The translations under genes and the position numbers were made by a program. Of a DNA stretch of 64,000 nucleotides, positions 21,516 to 31,299 are shown one piece after another. Numbering within the stretch: position 1 is the first letter of the stretch; each line of letters starts with the position of its first letter. Source of the DNA: Exophiala sp. HKRS030 (Eukaryota; Ascomycota; Eurotiomycetes; Chaetothyriales; Herpotrichiellaceae); the NCBI GenBank assembly GCA_023897205.1, contig JAHWDD010000005.1, positions 992,001-1,056,000 on the forward strand, given 5' to 3'. Under the pieces are notes generated by a model, which saw only the letters and a list, made by a program, of their open reading frames with translations, did no database searches and had not been told where the DNA came from.

Positions 21516-22983
21516 TCAAAGACAAGCAAGAATTTGTCCTTCGCACATCCCGAATCCCACGCCGCCGATACCGTCTTTGCGAGGCAGATACGTAGTGAAA
21601 ATGACACTGTCCCCGTCGTCCAGGAAAGTCCGACACATTTCTTGGTTCTGGGCGTTGGATACCTTCAGCTGATTGGCACCATCACATGTCACCTCCAAAA
21701 GGCAGCCGTATTCCTGAGGCGTGGCTCCAGACAGAGTGCCCGTCGCAATGAGGTCTCCTGTCCGCATGGGACAGCCCCCTGCGGTGTGGTGTGCCAGCAT
21801 TTGAGGGAATGAAAATACCACATTTTTGGTGTTGCATCTCGAGACGTCGAACGTGCCAGATTTCGCTAGCAACCACTTAATAAATATCATAGCGCATATA
21901 TCTCCTCATTTGAGGACTATTACTCACACTGGATTTGGACTTGAATCAGAATATCATAGACAGAATCCTCTCTGCCGCCATTGAGATAAGGAAGCCAAGG
22001 GCCCTGGCGACACATCACGTTAGGACTTGTCTTGCCACCAAGTCTTGTTCTTTAAAACAAAAAGCAACCTACCGAGCGTAGAGGTGCTGTTCGATACGGT
22101 TCCAAAGCGTCTGGAGAAACAATCCAAGGAGATATAGTCGTGCAAAAGTTCTTTCCATTGAAAGGCCCAAGAGGTGCGGTCTCCCTTCGCTGAATATCCC
22201 TTGCCGACCAGTCGTTCAAGAGGACGAATCCGAAAATCAAGTCTTCTCCGTCATTGACCTCGATGGACTCGCCCATTTTCTGCTGTCCATGGGTCACAAA
22301 GGCAGCAAACTCGACTTCATAGTCAAGCTTCTGGCTAGGTCCGAATGTTGCCTTGCCATCTTGTCCAACAAACTGCCCTCTCGGTCGTCGTACCGGTGTT
22401 CCAGAGACTACTACTGATGAAGCCCGTCCATGGTAGCCCAGAGGCTGCTCAAAAAATGCGGCCGGCAGGGTCTGGCCTGGTCGGAAAATGTCAGTACACT
22501 GAATAGTAGGTAACAAGGTCAGTTCGTGTTCCCTAACGATTCTGGGTTTGGGAATTTTTGACCAACGTTCTGAGCATGATACGGCACGACAAAGAAATCC
22601 GTATAGTCACCGACAGCCATGGGCAGGTGCATCTTGACATCCCTCATAGAGATCAGAGCGGCGGATCTTAGTCTGTCGTCGTCACGCAACAGGGCGGCAT
22701 GAGGCGTTTTGTCACTGAGTAGATTTTGTAAAAATGTTCGAACGCTGCGATGGATGTCTCTCCCTAAAGCTGCGTATTGGTTCAAGGTCGACTTCTGAAG
22801 AGTCGCCGTGTCAAAGTCAAGGCCAACAAAGACGTCGTTGTGCGCAAGGGCTTTCATATCAAGGACATGATTGCCCACCGCGACACCTATCCGCTGATCC
22901 AGACTCTGAGTGCTGAAGACGCCAAAAGGAAGGTTCTGCAGCGAGAAATCCGAATGCTGCTCAATTGGCACCCAGGAAGCCAT
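21516..22983 (-). CDS. Fumarylacetoacetase-family hydrolase
   Basis: Four exons (22983-22567, 22498-22073, 22003-21928, 21865-21516) give 422 residues, the normal length for fumarylacetoacetate hydrolase. Key residues are visible: the metal ligand in GDYTDF (Asp129), the catalytic His in PYHAQN (His136), GYHGRASSVVVSGT, the metal-binding glutamates in LDYEVEF, and the aspartate in NDWSARDIQ. The first intron (22499-22566) requires an unusual GTTGGT donor to restore the HAQN-CTDIFR alignment; the other introns are ordinary. The family hydrolyses the carbon-carbon bond of acylpyruvates such as fumarylacetoacetate in the last step of tyrosine or homogentisate breakdown. No homogentisate dioxygenase or maleylacetoacetate isomerase lies in the window, so its substrate here may be another diketo acid. 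Confidence 0.9.
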
Positions 22984-24553
22984 GATGTTACTGTTGTTGA
23001 AGCAAGGACTACCAGTTGGATGTTGCAGGTTCTTTCTCTGCTCTGCCGATGTGCTCGTCCAGCCCTGGGCTGTGAGGGAAATGTAATCACGGGCAATACA
23101 TCGACTTGTTTTTTACAAGATTGGTTCGCTACGTAGCTAATTGCCGTAGCCGCAGGGAGACGATAGTCAATTTTCCGAATTTTCCGATCATGGTGCCAGG
23201 GGATAGTTCTCCATAAATTTCCGAGCACAGTCTCCACACGGAGCGGCGAAGATAATATGAGGAGACCTTGTTGAAGTGCGAGACAGAGGAAGACCACCTT
23301 TATTGTTGTCTGTTGTCTAGAGTACTTTCAACTGTCTTTCACCGATGACAATATGCACCCTCCTTAATCGTCCCAGAACAATGTACCATACCTCCTTCTC
23401 GAGCTTCGACCGTTGTAGAGTTCGAGTCTTTGTCGACGACCCGCCTGCACTCGTTTAATGCTGGTTGTCAAGCCATGCCTTGACCCAATCCAACTCGAAT
23501 GCCGGTGGGTTTGGCAAAGCTGTCACTTCTCCAATTTTTGTGCAACGTATTTTTATTCCTTTCACGGCCGCTTGATGTCCTCGCTTTCTTTACTCTCCCA
23601 ACTATGCGCCTGGCTGCTCTTCGGTGTAGCCGATCGTTCTAATTGATTTCCAAACATTTTGATCAAAATGCTTGTCGTCAAAGTTGGAATCGCTCCGAGT
23701 CCATAAACCAAATCAGGAAAAGATGTACCCATCTCCTTGCTACAAATATGCAAGTGGCATGATCTTGCTCCGCTGACTGGTCTGTTTTACCTGGGCAGCA
23801 GATGTAGAATTGTCAGAAGAGTGCTCCTTATTTTGTTCATGTCATCTCAGCAATGTTCTTGGCCTGGTTGTCATTGATTGACTCTGGTGAGAGCTGTAGG
23901 CAGGCTAGAGAGTCTTAGGTGAATCCGGCGATTTCGTGGAGCGCACGACAACTCCCCGCAGATATTTTGCGACGGAGGAGCAGCACAGCTGGGCAAAAGG
24001 AATTTGCTCCAAGCTTGGGACATATGCTTCGATCTCTGGAATGGTTTTTGAGGTTTGATGTAACGCATTTCTGTTGCGAAGGAAAGAGTAGAGAATGACG
24101 CGGTGCCTCCCGATCCGTTGTTTCCATACGGCTAGGTTGTCAGAAGGTATCAAGCCTTTTTGTCGCCATCAGGTGAGAAGTCTTTATGATATATCGATGG
24201 ATGGCTAGGTAGAAGGTTGGTGGTGGCGTAGATCCAATCGATAAAGTTGTCTCAGTTTTCTTGCATGTGTGCCGTTGCGCGTAGGTGAATTCCACTTCAT
24301 CTTGAAGTTGATTTCCTCGAAATGCCATAGCGCCACAGTATAAGCTGATGTTGGGGTAATGCCAGGTAGTTGCCAATTACAATGACTCTTCTTATGATTG
24401 CCGTCGCGTATGTCAGATATCATCGTGGGCATCGAGGGCATTGACAACGACCTTTTTCCGCTGAGGATCCCATCGATGCGGAAGCCGGTCTGACTCCGTA
24501 TAGCAATTACATCCACGAAGCAATATAGAACGACAAGATGATCGGTGAGGGTT
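22984..24553. other. Intergenic region, no gene seen
   Basis: A 1.57-kb stretch separating the catabolic cluster from the THOC5 gene. Only short frames without recognisable motifs occur. The left part must contain the promoter of the hydrolase gene; I found no CACGTG in its first few hundred bases. Confidence 0.5.
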
Positions 24554-25239
24554 TCATAGCTCCTTCTTTAGACCTTCCTGTAACGCGTTGAAGCCATCAA
24601 TCATGGCCTCAAGCTTGTCATCCATCTTCTTGAGCTCATCCTTTTTCCTTGTATTTTCTTTGACCAATGCATCTTTGATCTTTACGAGTTCCAATCGCTC
24701 TTGCTCCATCTTTTCGCGTTCCTGCTTCTCATGCTCGATTCGAAGGGGCATCAGCTCCTGTTCCGGGAGTCCTGCTTGTTCAGGAAACTGCGCCAGATAT
24801 TCATCAAGTGAAAGGAGTGGCAGATGTGTATACGCATGACTGGTAGATACTATTAGTGGAGAGATGGATAGAACAGGGTCTTAACATACTCATATCCTTC
24901 GCAGGCACCGATCTCACCCATCAGATGTCGCTGCTCGTAGTACAAGTTCTGAAGCTGAAGCAGAAGTCGATCTACTTCCTGTCTCGCTTCTGCAGTGTCT
25001 TGTTTCGTCGCTCTCGCCCCAAAGGCAGCCTGGCGATGTTGACCACGAAGTTTGGCCACATGGGCATACAGGATCTTCTGTTGCTCCGCAAGATCCAGCT
25101 TCTGTTCCGAAGTTGGAATGTCAGCGGTAGAGTTTGCTTCGAGCCATGATAGCGCAGTAAGGACCTGAGCGAGAGTCGTACGCGATGTCTCCAGCAGCGG
25201 CTGCAGCGTAGGGTCTGTAACTAATTCCTCAATAGTCAT
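24554..25239 (-). CDS. THO complex subunit 5-like coiled-coil protein
   Basis: Two exons (25239-24890 and 24839-24554; intron of 50 bases) encode 211 residues. The central segment, around residues 100-140, reads YYEQRHLMGEIGACEGYD followed by HLPLLSLDEYL, matching the signature of Thoc5/Fms-interacting protein (YEVMHLQKEI...LVSLEEF in animals). The C-terminal third is a strongly charged coiled coil with long runs of Glu and Lys. The protein is short compared with animal THOC5 but fits the truncated fungal form. The THO complex couples transcription elongation to mRNA packaging and export in the nucleus. It shares a 211-base divergent promoter with the Trm140-like gene. Confidence 0.82.
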
Positions 25240-25450
25240 GGCTGTAGAGACTGCCTAGAGGATGAAGAACTTGATAGAGGCGCATCTCTGGTCATAGCAG
25301 GAGAGGAGAGTTGAGAAGGACAGCGAGGAGAACAAGTTGCGGAATGCGTGGACGTGAAAACACCCACCAATCGGAGACCAAGATTCTCCGCACCATAAAT
25401 ATTTCCCATCAAGTGGTCGTCGCTCCCACGCAGATACTTCAACTTTCGCC

Positions 25451-26527
25451 ATGGCGCCAGACAGAGGCATGGAAACTATTGTGGGCGCTGATAGCGGAGA
25501 AACTCATGCGAATAATGCTTTGCTGAGTGCCGAGACGATTTCCACAGAATCGAGGTCCAACACAAGCCTCGGTGCCTGCAAGGAAGACTCAACGATCCCT
25601 CCACATCTTTCCCACGATCCTGCTACGAGCGCAAAGCGGACAGATCCATTCCAGTTCGGCCAGCGCTACTTATCAGAGTCCGCAGACGTCTTCGAATACA
25701 ATGCCTGGGATCATGTAGTCCCCGATGAGGAATATTATGAATATTGCGAATCTCAATATGCGGCCCAACGAGCCGCTCCAGTCTCTGACTTTGATCGTGC
25801 TCGATTGAATGAGAACCCAGAAAAATGGTGGAATGATTTCTACAAACAAAAGACAAACACATTCTTCAAAGACAGGAAGTGGCTGGCTCAGGAATTTCCG
25901 GTTCTCAGCGACATTACCAGAAAAGAAGCTGGAAAGAAAATCGTCCTCGAGGTTGGTGCTGGTGCAGGTAACACCGCATTTCCTATATTGAGAATGAATG
26001 AGAACCCCGACCTGAAGATCTTTGCCGTCGATTTCAGCAAGAAAGCAGTGGAGACAATGAGAGATGCAGATGACTACAAGAATTGTGACGGCGTTATGGC
26101 AGCTGATGTTTGGGATGCGGCGGGCGAACATCTTCCCCCCGGCATTGACGAAGGCAGCGTTGATATTGTCATCATGATCTTTATATTCTCTGCCCTGAAC
26201 CCTAAGCAATGGCAGCAGGCTGTGAGGAATATCGAGCGAATATTAAAACCGGGTGGTGAAGTTCTCTTTCGGGACTATGGTAGGGGTGATCTTGCTCAAG
26301 TCAGGTTCAAGGCTGGACGATGGATGGGAGAGAATTTCTATGTCCGTGGAGATGGCACTCGAGTATATTTCTTCGAGAAGGAAGAAATCGAGAAGATCTG
26401 GGGCGACGCATTCGATGTCTTGAATCTCGACATCGACAGGAGACTCATCGTCAACCGGCAGCGAAGGATTAAGATGTTCCGCTGCTGGCTTCAAGGTCGT
26501 TTTCGGAGAAAGGAATACCCAACGTGA
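25451..26527 (+). CDS. tRNA N(3)-methylcytidine methyltransferase (Trm140/METTL2-like)
   Basis: An intronless gene of 358 residues. After a polar N-terminal region of about 65 residues comes the family signature around DVFEYNAWDHV (80-89), then KWWNDFYKQKTNTFFKDRKWL and the SAM-binding motif I, VLEVGAGAGNTAFP, at about 165-178. Later motifs are FAVDFSKKAVE, a DIVIMIFIFSAL segment and ILKPGGEVLFRDYGRGD, followed by ENFYVRGDGTRVYFF. These match the METTL2/METTL6/Trm140 family that installs 3-methylcytidine at position 32 in the anticodon loop of tRNAs, notably tRNA-Thr and some tRNA-Ser. The yeast protein carries an actin-binding N-terminus through a frameshift; none is seen here. Confidence 0.93.
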   Translation: MAPDRGMETIVGADSGETHANNALLSAETISTESRSNTSLGACKEDSTIPPHLSHDPATSAKRTDPFQFGQRYLSESADVFEYNAWDHVVPDEEYYEYCESQYAAQRAAPVSDFDRARLNENPEKWWNDFYKQKTNTFFKDRKWLAQEFPVLSDITRKEAGKKIVLEVGAGAGNTAFPILRMNENPDLKIFAVDFSKKAVETMRDADDYKNCDGVMAADVWDAAGEHLPPGIDEGSVDIVIMIFIFSALNPKQWQQAVRNIERILKPGGEVLFRDYGRGDLAQVRFKAGRWMGENFYVRGDGTRVYFFEKEEIEKIWGDAFDVLNLDIDRRLIVNRQRRIKMFRCWLQGRFRRKEYPT

Positions 26528-27180
26528 CTCGGCAGCTAGGATGATCAATGACAAGATGTCCAGTGTATCAAGCACCCTCCTGATCTTGGGTGATGTATAA
26601 CCAAATCGCACTTGATTGGATCTGGCCAGACGAAGTTGTAATAGACCAAAAGTGTCCTATCTTGGGATCGACGAAACCCCGACAGCGAAGTGCAATGCAT
26701 CTGAAGGACACGAGTCGTTGGCTTGAAAGTCTACTGGAACAAGTTGCTTGAACGGATGTCGTTCGGACGATTTGTAGGTCTTTTGATCTATGGCCCAGTG
26801 AGATGTTGATGGGATTGGCAAACATGGGAACTGATCCATAGTTTCGATTGCTTCAGATGGCGAATGATAGAGACAGGTACGAGTACGTGCCCATAGAACA
26901 GTTACACTCTGACACTTGAACGAGAGATCCCGAAGATTGACGGCTCTGGGACTCCACGGACTTGGCTGTCGTGTCATATCAAAATGTCATACAAAGGGCC
27001 TTTTCAGCCACCCGCCACCAACGCAAAGGGAAATTGGCTGAAATGACGTTGTTATTTTCTCCCCCACCCAATGCCGGGCTGCGCCTTTAGCGCTGCTTCG
27101 TTGTTCTTCCTTCACTGCACATCTCGCCTTCAACTCCATCATATCCTGTCAACTGCGCCACTTCCTTCTCTTGACGTCCG
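26528..27180. other. Intergenic region
   Basis: A 650-base stretch between the methyltransferase gene and the upstream ORF of the PAQR gene. It likely contains the 3' UTR of the first and the promoter of the second. Minus-strand frames here (for example 26657-26977) have no recognisable content. Confidence 0.5.
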
Positions 27181-27468
27181 ATGAACCTATGTAGAGCCTC
27201 ACCTATCACTCAGTCGTTCTCTTGGTCCAGTCCTTACAGTCTTCACAGTCCTGTTGTTTCCGGCTCAGTCTTGCGCAGATTGCAATATTCTCTCGTCATA
27301 TCCAATTTCCCTTGGGTAAAAGCTCACATAGCCACCGTACCAACCTCAAGCGACCTCCTGCCGGTCTCTGTGGACGCCAAAGCGATCTTCTGCCCGACTT
27401 CCCTCGCCTTTCTGTCTGTTGGCATCTTTCGTCCATTCTGCCGCATGACCGTTTTCAAGGCAGTATGA
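27181..27468 (+). promoter_or_regulatory. Long upstream ORF overlapping the PAQR start codon
   Basis: A 95-codon frame begins with ATG at 27181 and ends with TGA at 27466-27468, so its stop overlaps the presumed ATG of the PAQR gene (27465) as ATGA. Its translation shows no domain. If the transcript starts upstream of 27181 this would be a translation-repressing or reinitiation-coupled uORF; if it starts later it is irrelevant. Confidence 0.35.
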
Positions 27469-28952
27469 CCTGCACAGCGTCAGCGGTCACGATTGAATCC
27501 TCCTCCACAAGTCGTGCCTCCAGCTCCTCAAGAGACGATGAACGGACTCCCTTGGTCCTTAGAGGTCGGCGACATTCCTACAACACTTCGAGACGACGCA
27601 ATTCGAGTATTTGTAATGCCGATGCCATATTTGTAAGAGTCGATTTGTTCCTCACGGAGCTCAGACACCGAGTCGACAGGTTGGAAAAATATCGGCAGGA
27701 GAGTATCCTGAGTCTGGATACACAACTTGAGCGAGCCTACCAGATCTTGAGAGATGTGCGGGATTCCTGTTCACCGTACCACTCTGGAGAGCTATTATGG
27801 GGTGCAGCGCGGCAGCGGGCAAATATACTAGTGGAAACTCTAGAGAGTCGATATAACGACCTGATGCCTTCTCGTGAGACCTTCGAGCAAAAAGCACAAG
27901 CAAGTCTACGATTAATGGAATGCTATCTCTCCGAATTGGAGACCAGAGCACACTCGAGAAGGAAACAATTGATAGATTCTGGCTGGAAAAAAGTCGATGA
28001 CTCTATAACTGCGACACGCGAGATCCTCGAGGACGGCTTCGACAAGGCTATTCGGGCGACCGACCTGCTTGCCGAGTCAATTTCTCATGCTCTAAGCCGT
28101 GCTGGGGAGTCCAGGCTGATTCATTACGACGACCTTCCTGCGCCGTGGCGAAATAACCCTCATATTCTTCGTGGTTATCGCTTCAACCGGACCAAGATTG
28201 AATGTGTTGCCTCAGCATTCCGACCTTCGAACGAGACCGTCAACATCTGGTCTCATGGCATAGGCTTGATCATCGTGCTTGCGGTGGCTTTCTACTACTA
28301 TCCCGCCTCGTCGACGTTCCCCTTGTCCAGCAATTGGGACGTTTTGATTGCAGCTTGCTTCTTTGTCGCGGCTTGCAAATGCCTCATTTGCTCAATTATG
28401 TGGCACACCATGAACAGCATTGCGGATAAGTGCCTGCTAGATCGGTTTGCCTGTGTCGACTATACCGGTATCTCATTCTTAGTGGCAGCCAGTATTCTCA
28501 GTACAGAATGGACGGCGTTTTATTGCGAACCGCTTTCCCGTTCGGTTTACATGACGATGACGACTCTGCTTGGAATTGCCGGAGTTATTCTACCCTGGCG
28601 AGAAAGCTTCAACCGTGCCGATATGGCATGGGCTCGAGTATCTTTCTTCGTCACAATGGCCATTACAGGGTTTGCACCGGTCATACAACTGAACTATACG
28701 AGGGGAGTTGCTTGGACATTCTATTTCTATGCTCCGGTGACGAAGAGTGTAATGGTCTACTTGACCGGAGCCATCATATATGCCAGCAAGGTTCCTGAGA
28801 AATGGTGGCCTGGTCTATTTGACTATGCTGGTGGCAGCCATAACATCTGGCACCTTGCCGTTCTTGCAGGAATTCTGTTCCATTATACGGCTATGCAGGA
28901 ATTTTTTCATGGCGCATTCCAACGGGCAAGTGATGGCTGTTGTCTTGGATGA
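27465..28952 (+). CDS. PAQR/hemolysin-III family membrane protein (Izh3-like)
   Basis: A single exon of 495 residues from the only in-frame ATG, at 27465. The long N-terminal half is hydrophilic and helical with heptad-like spacing. The PAQR core follows: RGYR and the SNETVNIWSHGIG signature, then seven hydrophobic segments. Presumed metal ligands are the His in SIMWHTMNS, the Asp in CVDYTGI, and the HxxxH in GGSHNIWHLAV near the C-terminus. The long soluble N-terminus resembles yeast Izh3 rather than Izh1, Izh2 or Izh4. Izh proteins affect zinc and sterol homeostasis and may be ceramidase-like hydrolases. It is probably in the plasma membrane or ER. Confidence 0.88.
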   Translation: MTCTASAVTIESSSTSRASSSSRDDERTPLVLRGRRHSYNTSRRRNSSICNADAIFVRVDLFLTELRHRVDRLEKYRQESILSLDTQLERAYQILRDVRDSCSPYHSGELLWGAARQRANILVETLESRYNDLMPSRETFEQKAQASLRLMECYLSELETRAHSRRKQLIDSGWKKVDDSITATREILEDGFDKAIRATDLLAESISHALSRAGESRLIHYDDLPAPWRNNPHILRGYRFNRTKIECVASAFRPSNETVNIWSHGIGLIIVLAVAFYYYPASSTFPLSSNWDVLIAACFFVAACKCLICSIMWHTMNSIADKCLLDRFACVDYTGISFLVAASILSTEWTAFYCEPLSRSVYMTMTTLLGIAGVILPWRESFNRADMAWARVSFFVTMAITGFAPVIQLNYTRGVAWTFYFYAPVTKSVMVYLTGAIIYASKVPEKWWPGLFDYAGGSHNIWHLAVLAGILFHYTAMQEFFHGAFQRASDGCCLG

Positions 28953-29408
28953 TGTTTATTAGCAATGATCTTGGTGACGCGTTGAGCCAGCAAAACGTGG
29001 TCTACGAGGAGTGAGAGGTTCGATGTGTAGACACAGCCTAGTCCTAATCGTGTATCTCGTATATAAGTAACATGTTTTCTTATGACCGATACATGATCAG
29101 TCCGATAATAACCTCGTCGCGGTTTGCAAGATCAATCTAACAGAGTTTCAGTCTGCTGGGATGTGATTGGCCTGGAATACGACATACTTCCATTTGCGGA
29201 ATCGAGGCGTCTTCAAAAAACCCCATTATTGGCATCCTCACGACCTTGACACCCAAGAGCCGACTCTCGGTACTTCAATGGATGTTGGAGCCTAATCTCG
29301 AAACGGGTACATATCGTATTCAACCACACCGTCTGTCACCACTTCTTCATCGCTGGCCACATATCGACTGGTGGTGAGCCTGGGTGACCGAAACGGACTG
29401 CGCCAGAA
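28953..29408. other. Intergenic region
   Basis: A 456-base gap with the 3' flank of the PAQR gene and the promoter of the Zn2Cys6 gene. I see no gene in it. Confidence 0.5.
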
Positions 29409-30847
29409 ATGGTAGGAGCAACGATGACTGACAAAACGCGGCACGGAGCCAGTGAAGCGCAAAGGCTCATGCAAGGAGTCTTTCAAGTATCCAATCACGC
29501 ACGGATTAGAGGTCTGCAAGCTCCAAAACCTCGAAGGACAACCGTCCATGCACGAAAGTCTCATACAAAGTCTAGAGCAGGCTGCAAAACATGCAAGCAA
29601 CGGCGAATCAAGGTGAGTGATCTCTCATCCACACTCGATCTGACGGTGCTTTGATAACATCTCAGTGCGACGAGAATAGGGTAGGCGGCTGCCTGAAATG
29701 CCAGAGCCACGGCCTCGAGTGTGACTATCTTGACGCGAAACTTCCCATCACTGAGAGAAGAGTTCTGCCCAAGAGCGGGTATGAGGATCTGACTGCTGCC
29801 GCTACAGAAGCCTCCGATTTGGCGGCTCTGACCAGGATGACATGCATGTCATCACTGAGGCGTCTGAATATCACCCCAGTTCTACCGATCCCATCTACGG
29901 TACGCCAACTGGATCAGATGACCCCGATATTGCAAACGCTACATCATTTCGACACTGTGACGTATTGCTCACTGGGATCGCATCTGGCACACCAAGTTAT
30001 CAAAATCTGTATGCATAATCTTGTGGTGCAAAATCCTTCGTTGCTTCATGCGATCAATGGAGTATCCGCGGCACACCTTTGCCATCTCCTCCCAGCGAAT
30101 CAACATCCCAAACAGTATCGACAGAATCGACTAACAGCTGCCTATCACTGGAAGGAGGCATTGCGGCTCTTCCGCATTGACCTGGAATCTGACGCCGTGG
30201 ATCATTCTATCGACGCCCTCATATCTACTATGATGCTCATATGTGTTCATCAGTATATGTTGAATGATCCAGGACCGCACACATACAAAAGTTTTGTCAA
30301 TGCACCTCTTGAGCGAAGGCGTGAGTGCCTTCAATGGCTTGGAATGGCCAAAGGCTTTCAAGCGGTGCACCAACGCCTGGGAGATCTCATGTGGCAATCA
30401 ATATGGACACCAGTGATGAAAGATGCAGACTACGTCGTACTCCCATTGTGGGATCACCTTTGTCAGGACGAGACATGCACGTTGTTTCTAGAGCTTTGTG
30501 GGATCACGGAGCGATCATCACCAGAAGCCAACCCTTTCTACACTCCCCTCGAACATCTGTTCTTCTACCGTCACTTGGAACCTTGCGCGAACAACTTTGC
30601 CAAGTTGATTACGTTTGTAGGGAAAGCGGACGATAGATTTCAGACGCTCGTTCTACAGCTTGAGAAACGAGCATTGCTCATCCTGGCTTATTGGCTTGCC
30701 ATGATGACGAGAATTCAGCAGTGGTGGATTAGTCGGAGGAGCAGCAGTGAATGTAGGTCAATCGTGGGCTACCTGATGCATGACGAAGATATAAGAGTCA
30801 GGAAACTACTGGAATATCCAGCCACTGTAGTGAGGATGAATTTGTAG
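29409..30847 (+). CDS. Zn2Cys6 transcription factor (sterol-uptake-control-like architecture)
   Basis: Two exons (29409-29612 and 29666-30847; intron of 53 bases) give 461 residues. The intron splits the zinc cluster directly before its third cysteine: KSRAGCKTCKQRRIK | CDENRVGGCLKCQSHGLECDY. The cluster lies unusually far from the start, at about residues 58-87. The rest is an alpha-helical regulatory region without a clear domain boundary. The HTKSRAGC-CKxRRIKCDE-C-C--HGLECDY pattern is typical of the fungal C6 factors annotated as sterol uptake control proteins, but targets cannot be inferred. An alternative start is ATG at 29424. A second gene of the same build lies at 60730-62282. Confidence 0.85.
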
Positions 30848-31299
30848 TGAGAGTTGTCACTACCGTTGCTCGGTAGCCGCCCCAGCGTCACGAGTCTGCC
30901 TCAGGAATGCATTCAAAGAATTCTCTCGACCAAGTAGCGCAAATATCGCCAGGGCCGCTAATAGAAAGCAAGAGTACACAAATCGTCGTCCGAGATAGAT
31001 TCGTACTTTGTCTGGAGTCCATCTGGAGTCCACTCCCTCACAAGGCTGCCGCCAATCCCCATTTCACGTGACCGTTTGCCTGCGCCCTTCACGAATCAAT
31101 GCCCGACTTGTGTCTCTCGTTGATTGCATGTCGACATCCCTGCACAAACGCCTCTTTGAAAACGATCTCACCGCTACCTTCTCGATCACTCACTACTCGA
31201 GTCGGCGTGATGTCTTGACTCAGTTAGATCTCGGAATCCTGTGGCCGGAAAATGAGCCATCGTCCATTGAGTCTTTCCACGTCCTAGCGGACAAGATAG
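30848..31299. other. Intergenic region
   Basis: A 452-base gap containing the promoter of the F-box gene. TCACGTGA occurs at about 31065-31072. An open frame beginning upstream of 31300 in another phase has no recognisable content. Confidence 0.45.

Noticed and set aside
8076..22983. Statistical enrichment of CACGTG in the cluster
   Set aside because: The number of copies is close to chance expectation. Only the promoter position is kept as a weak finding.
26657..26977. Minus-strand frame with an ATG between the methyltransferase and PAQR genes
   Set aside because: No recognisable motif and it covers the expected 3' UTR and promoter.
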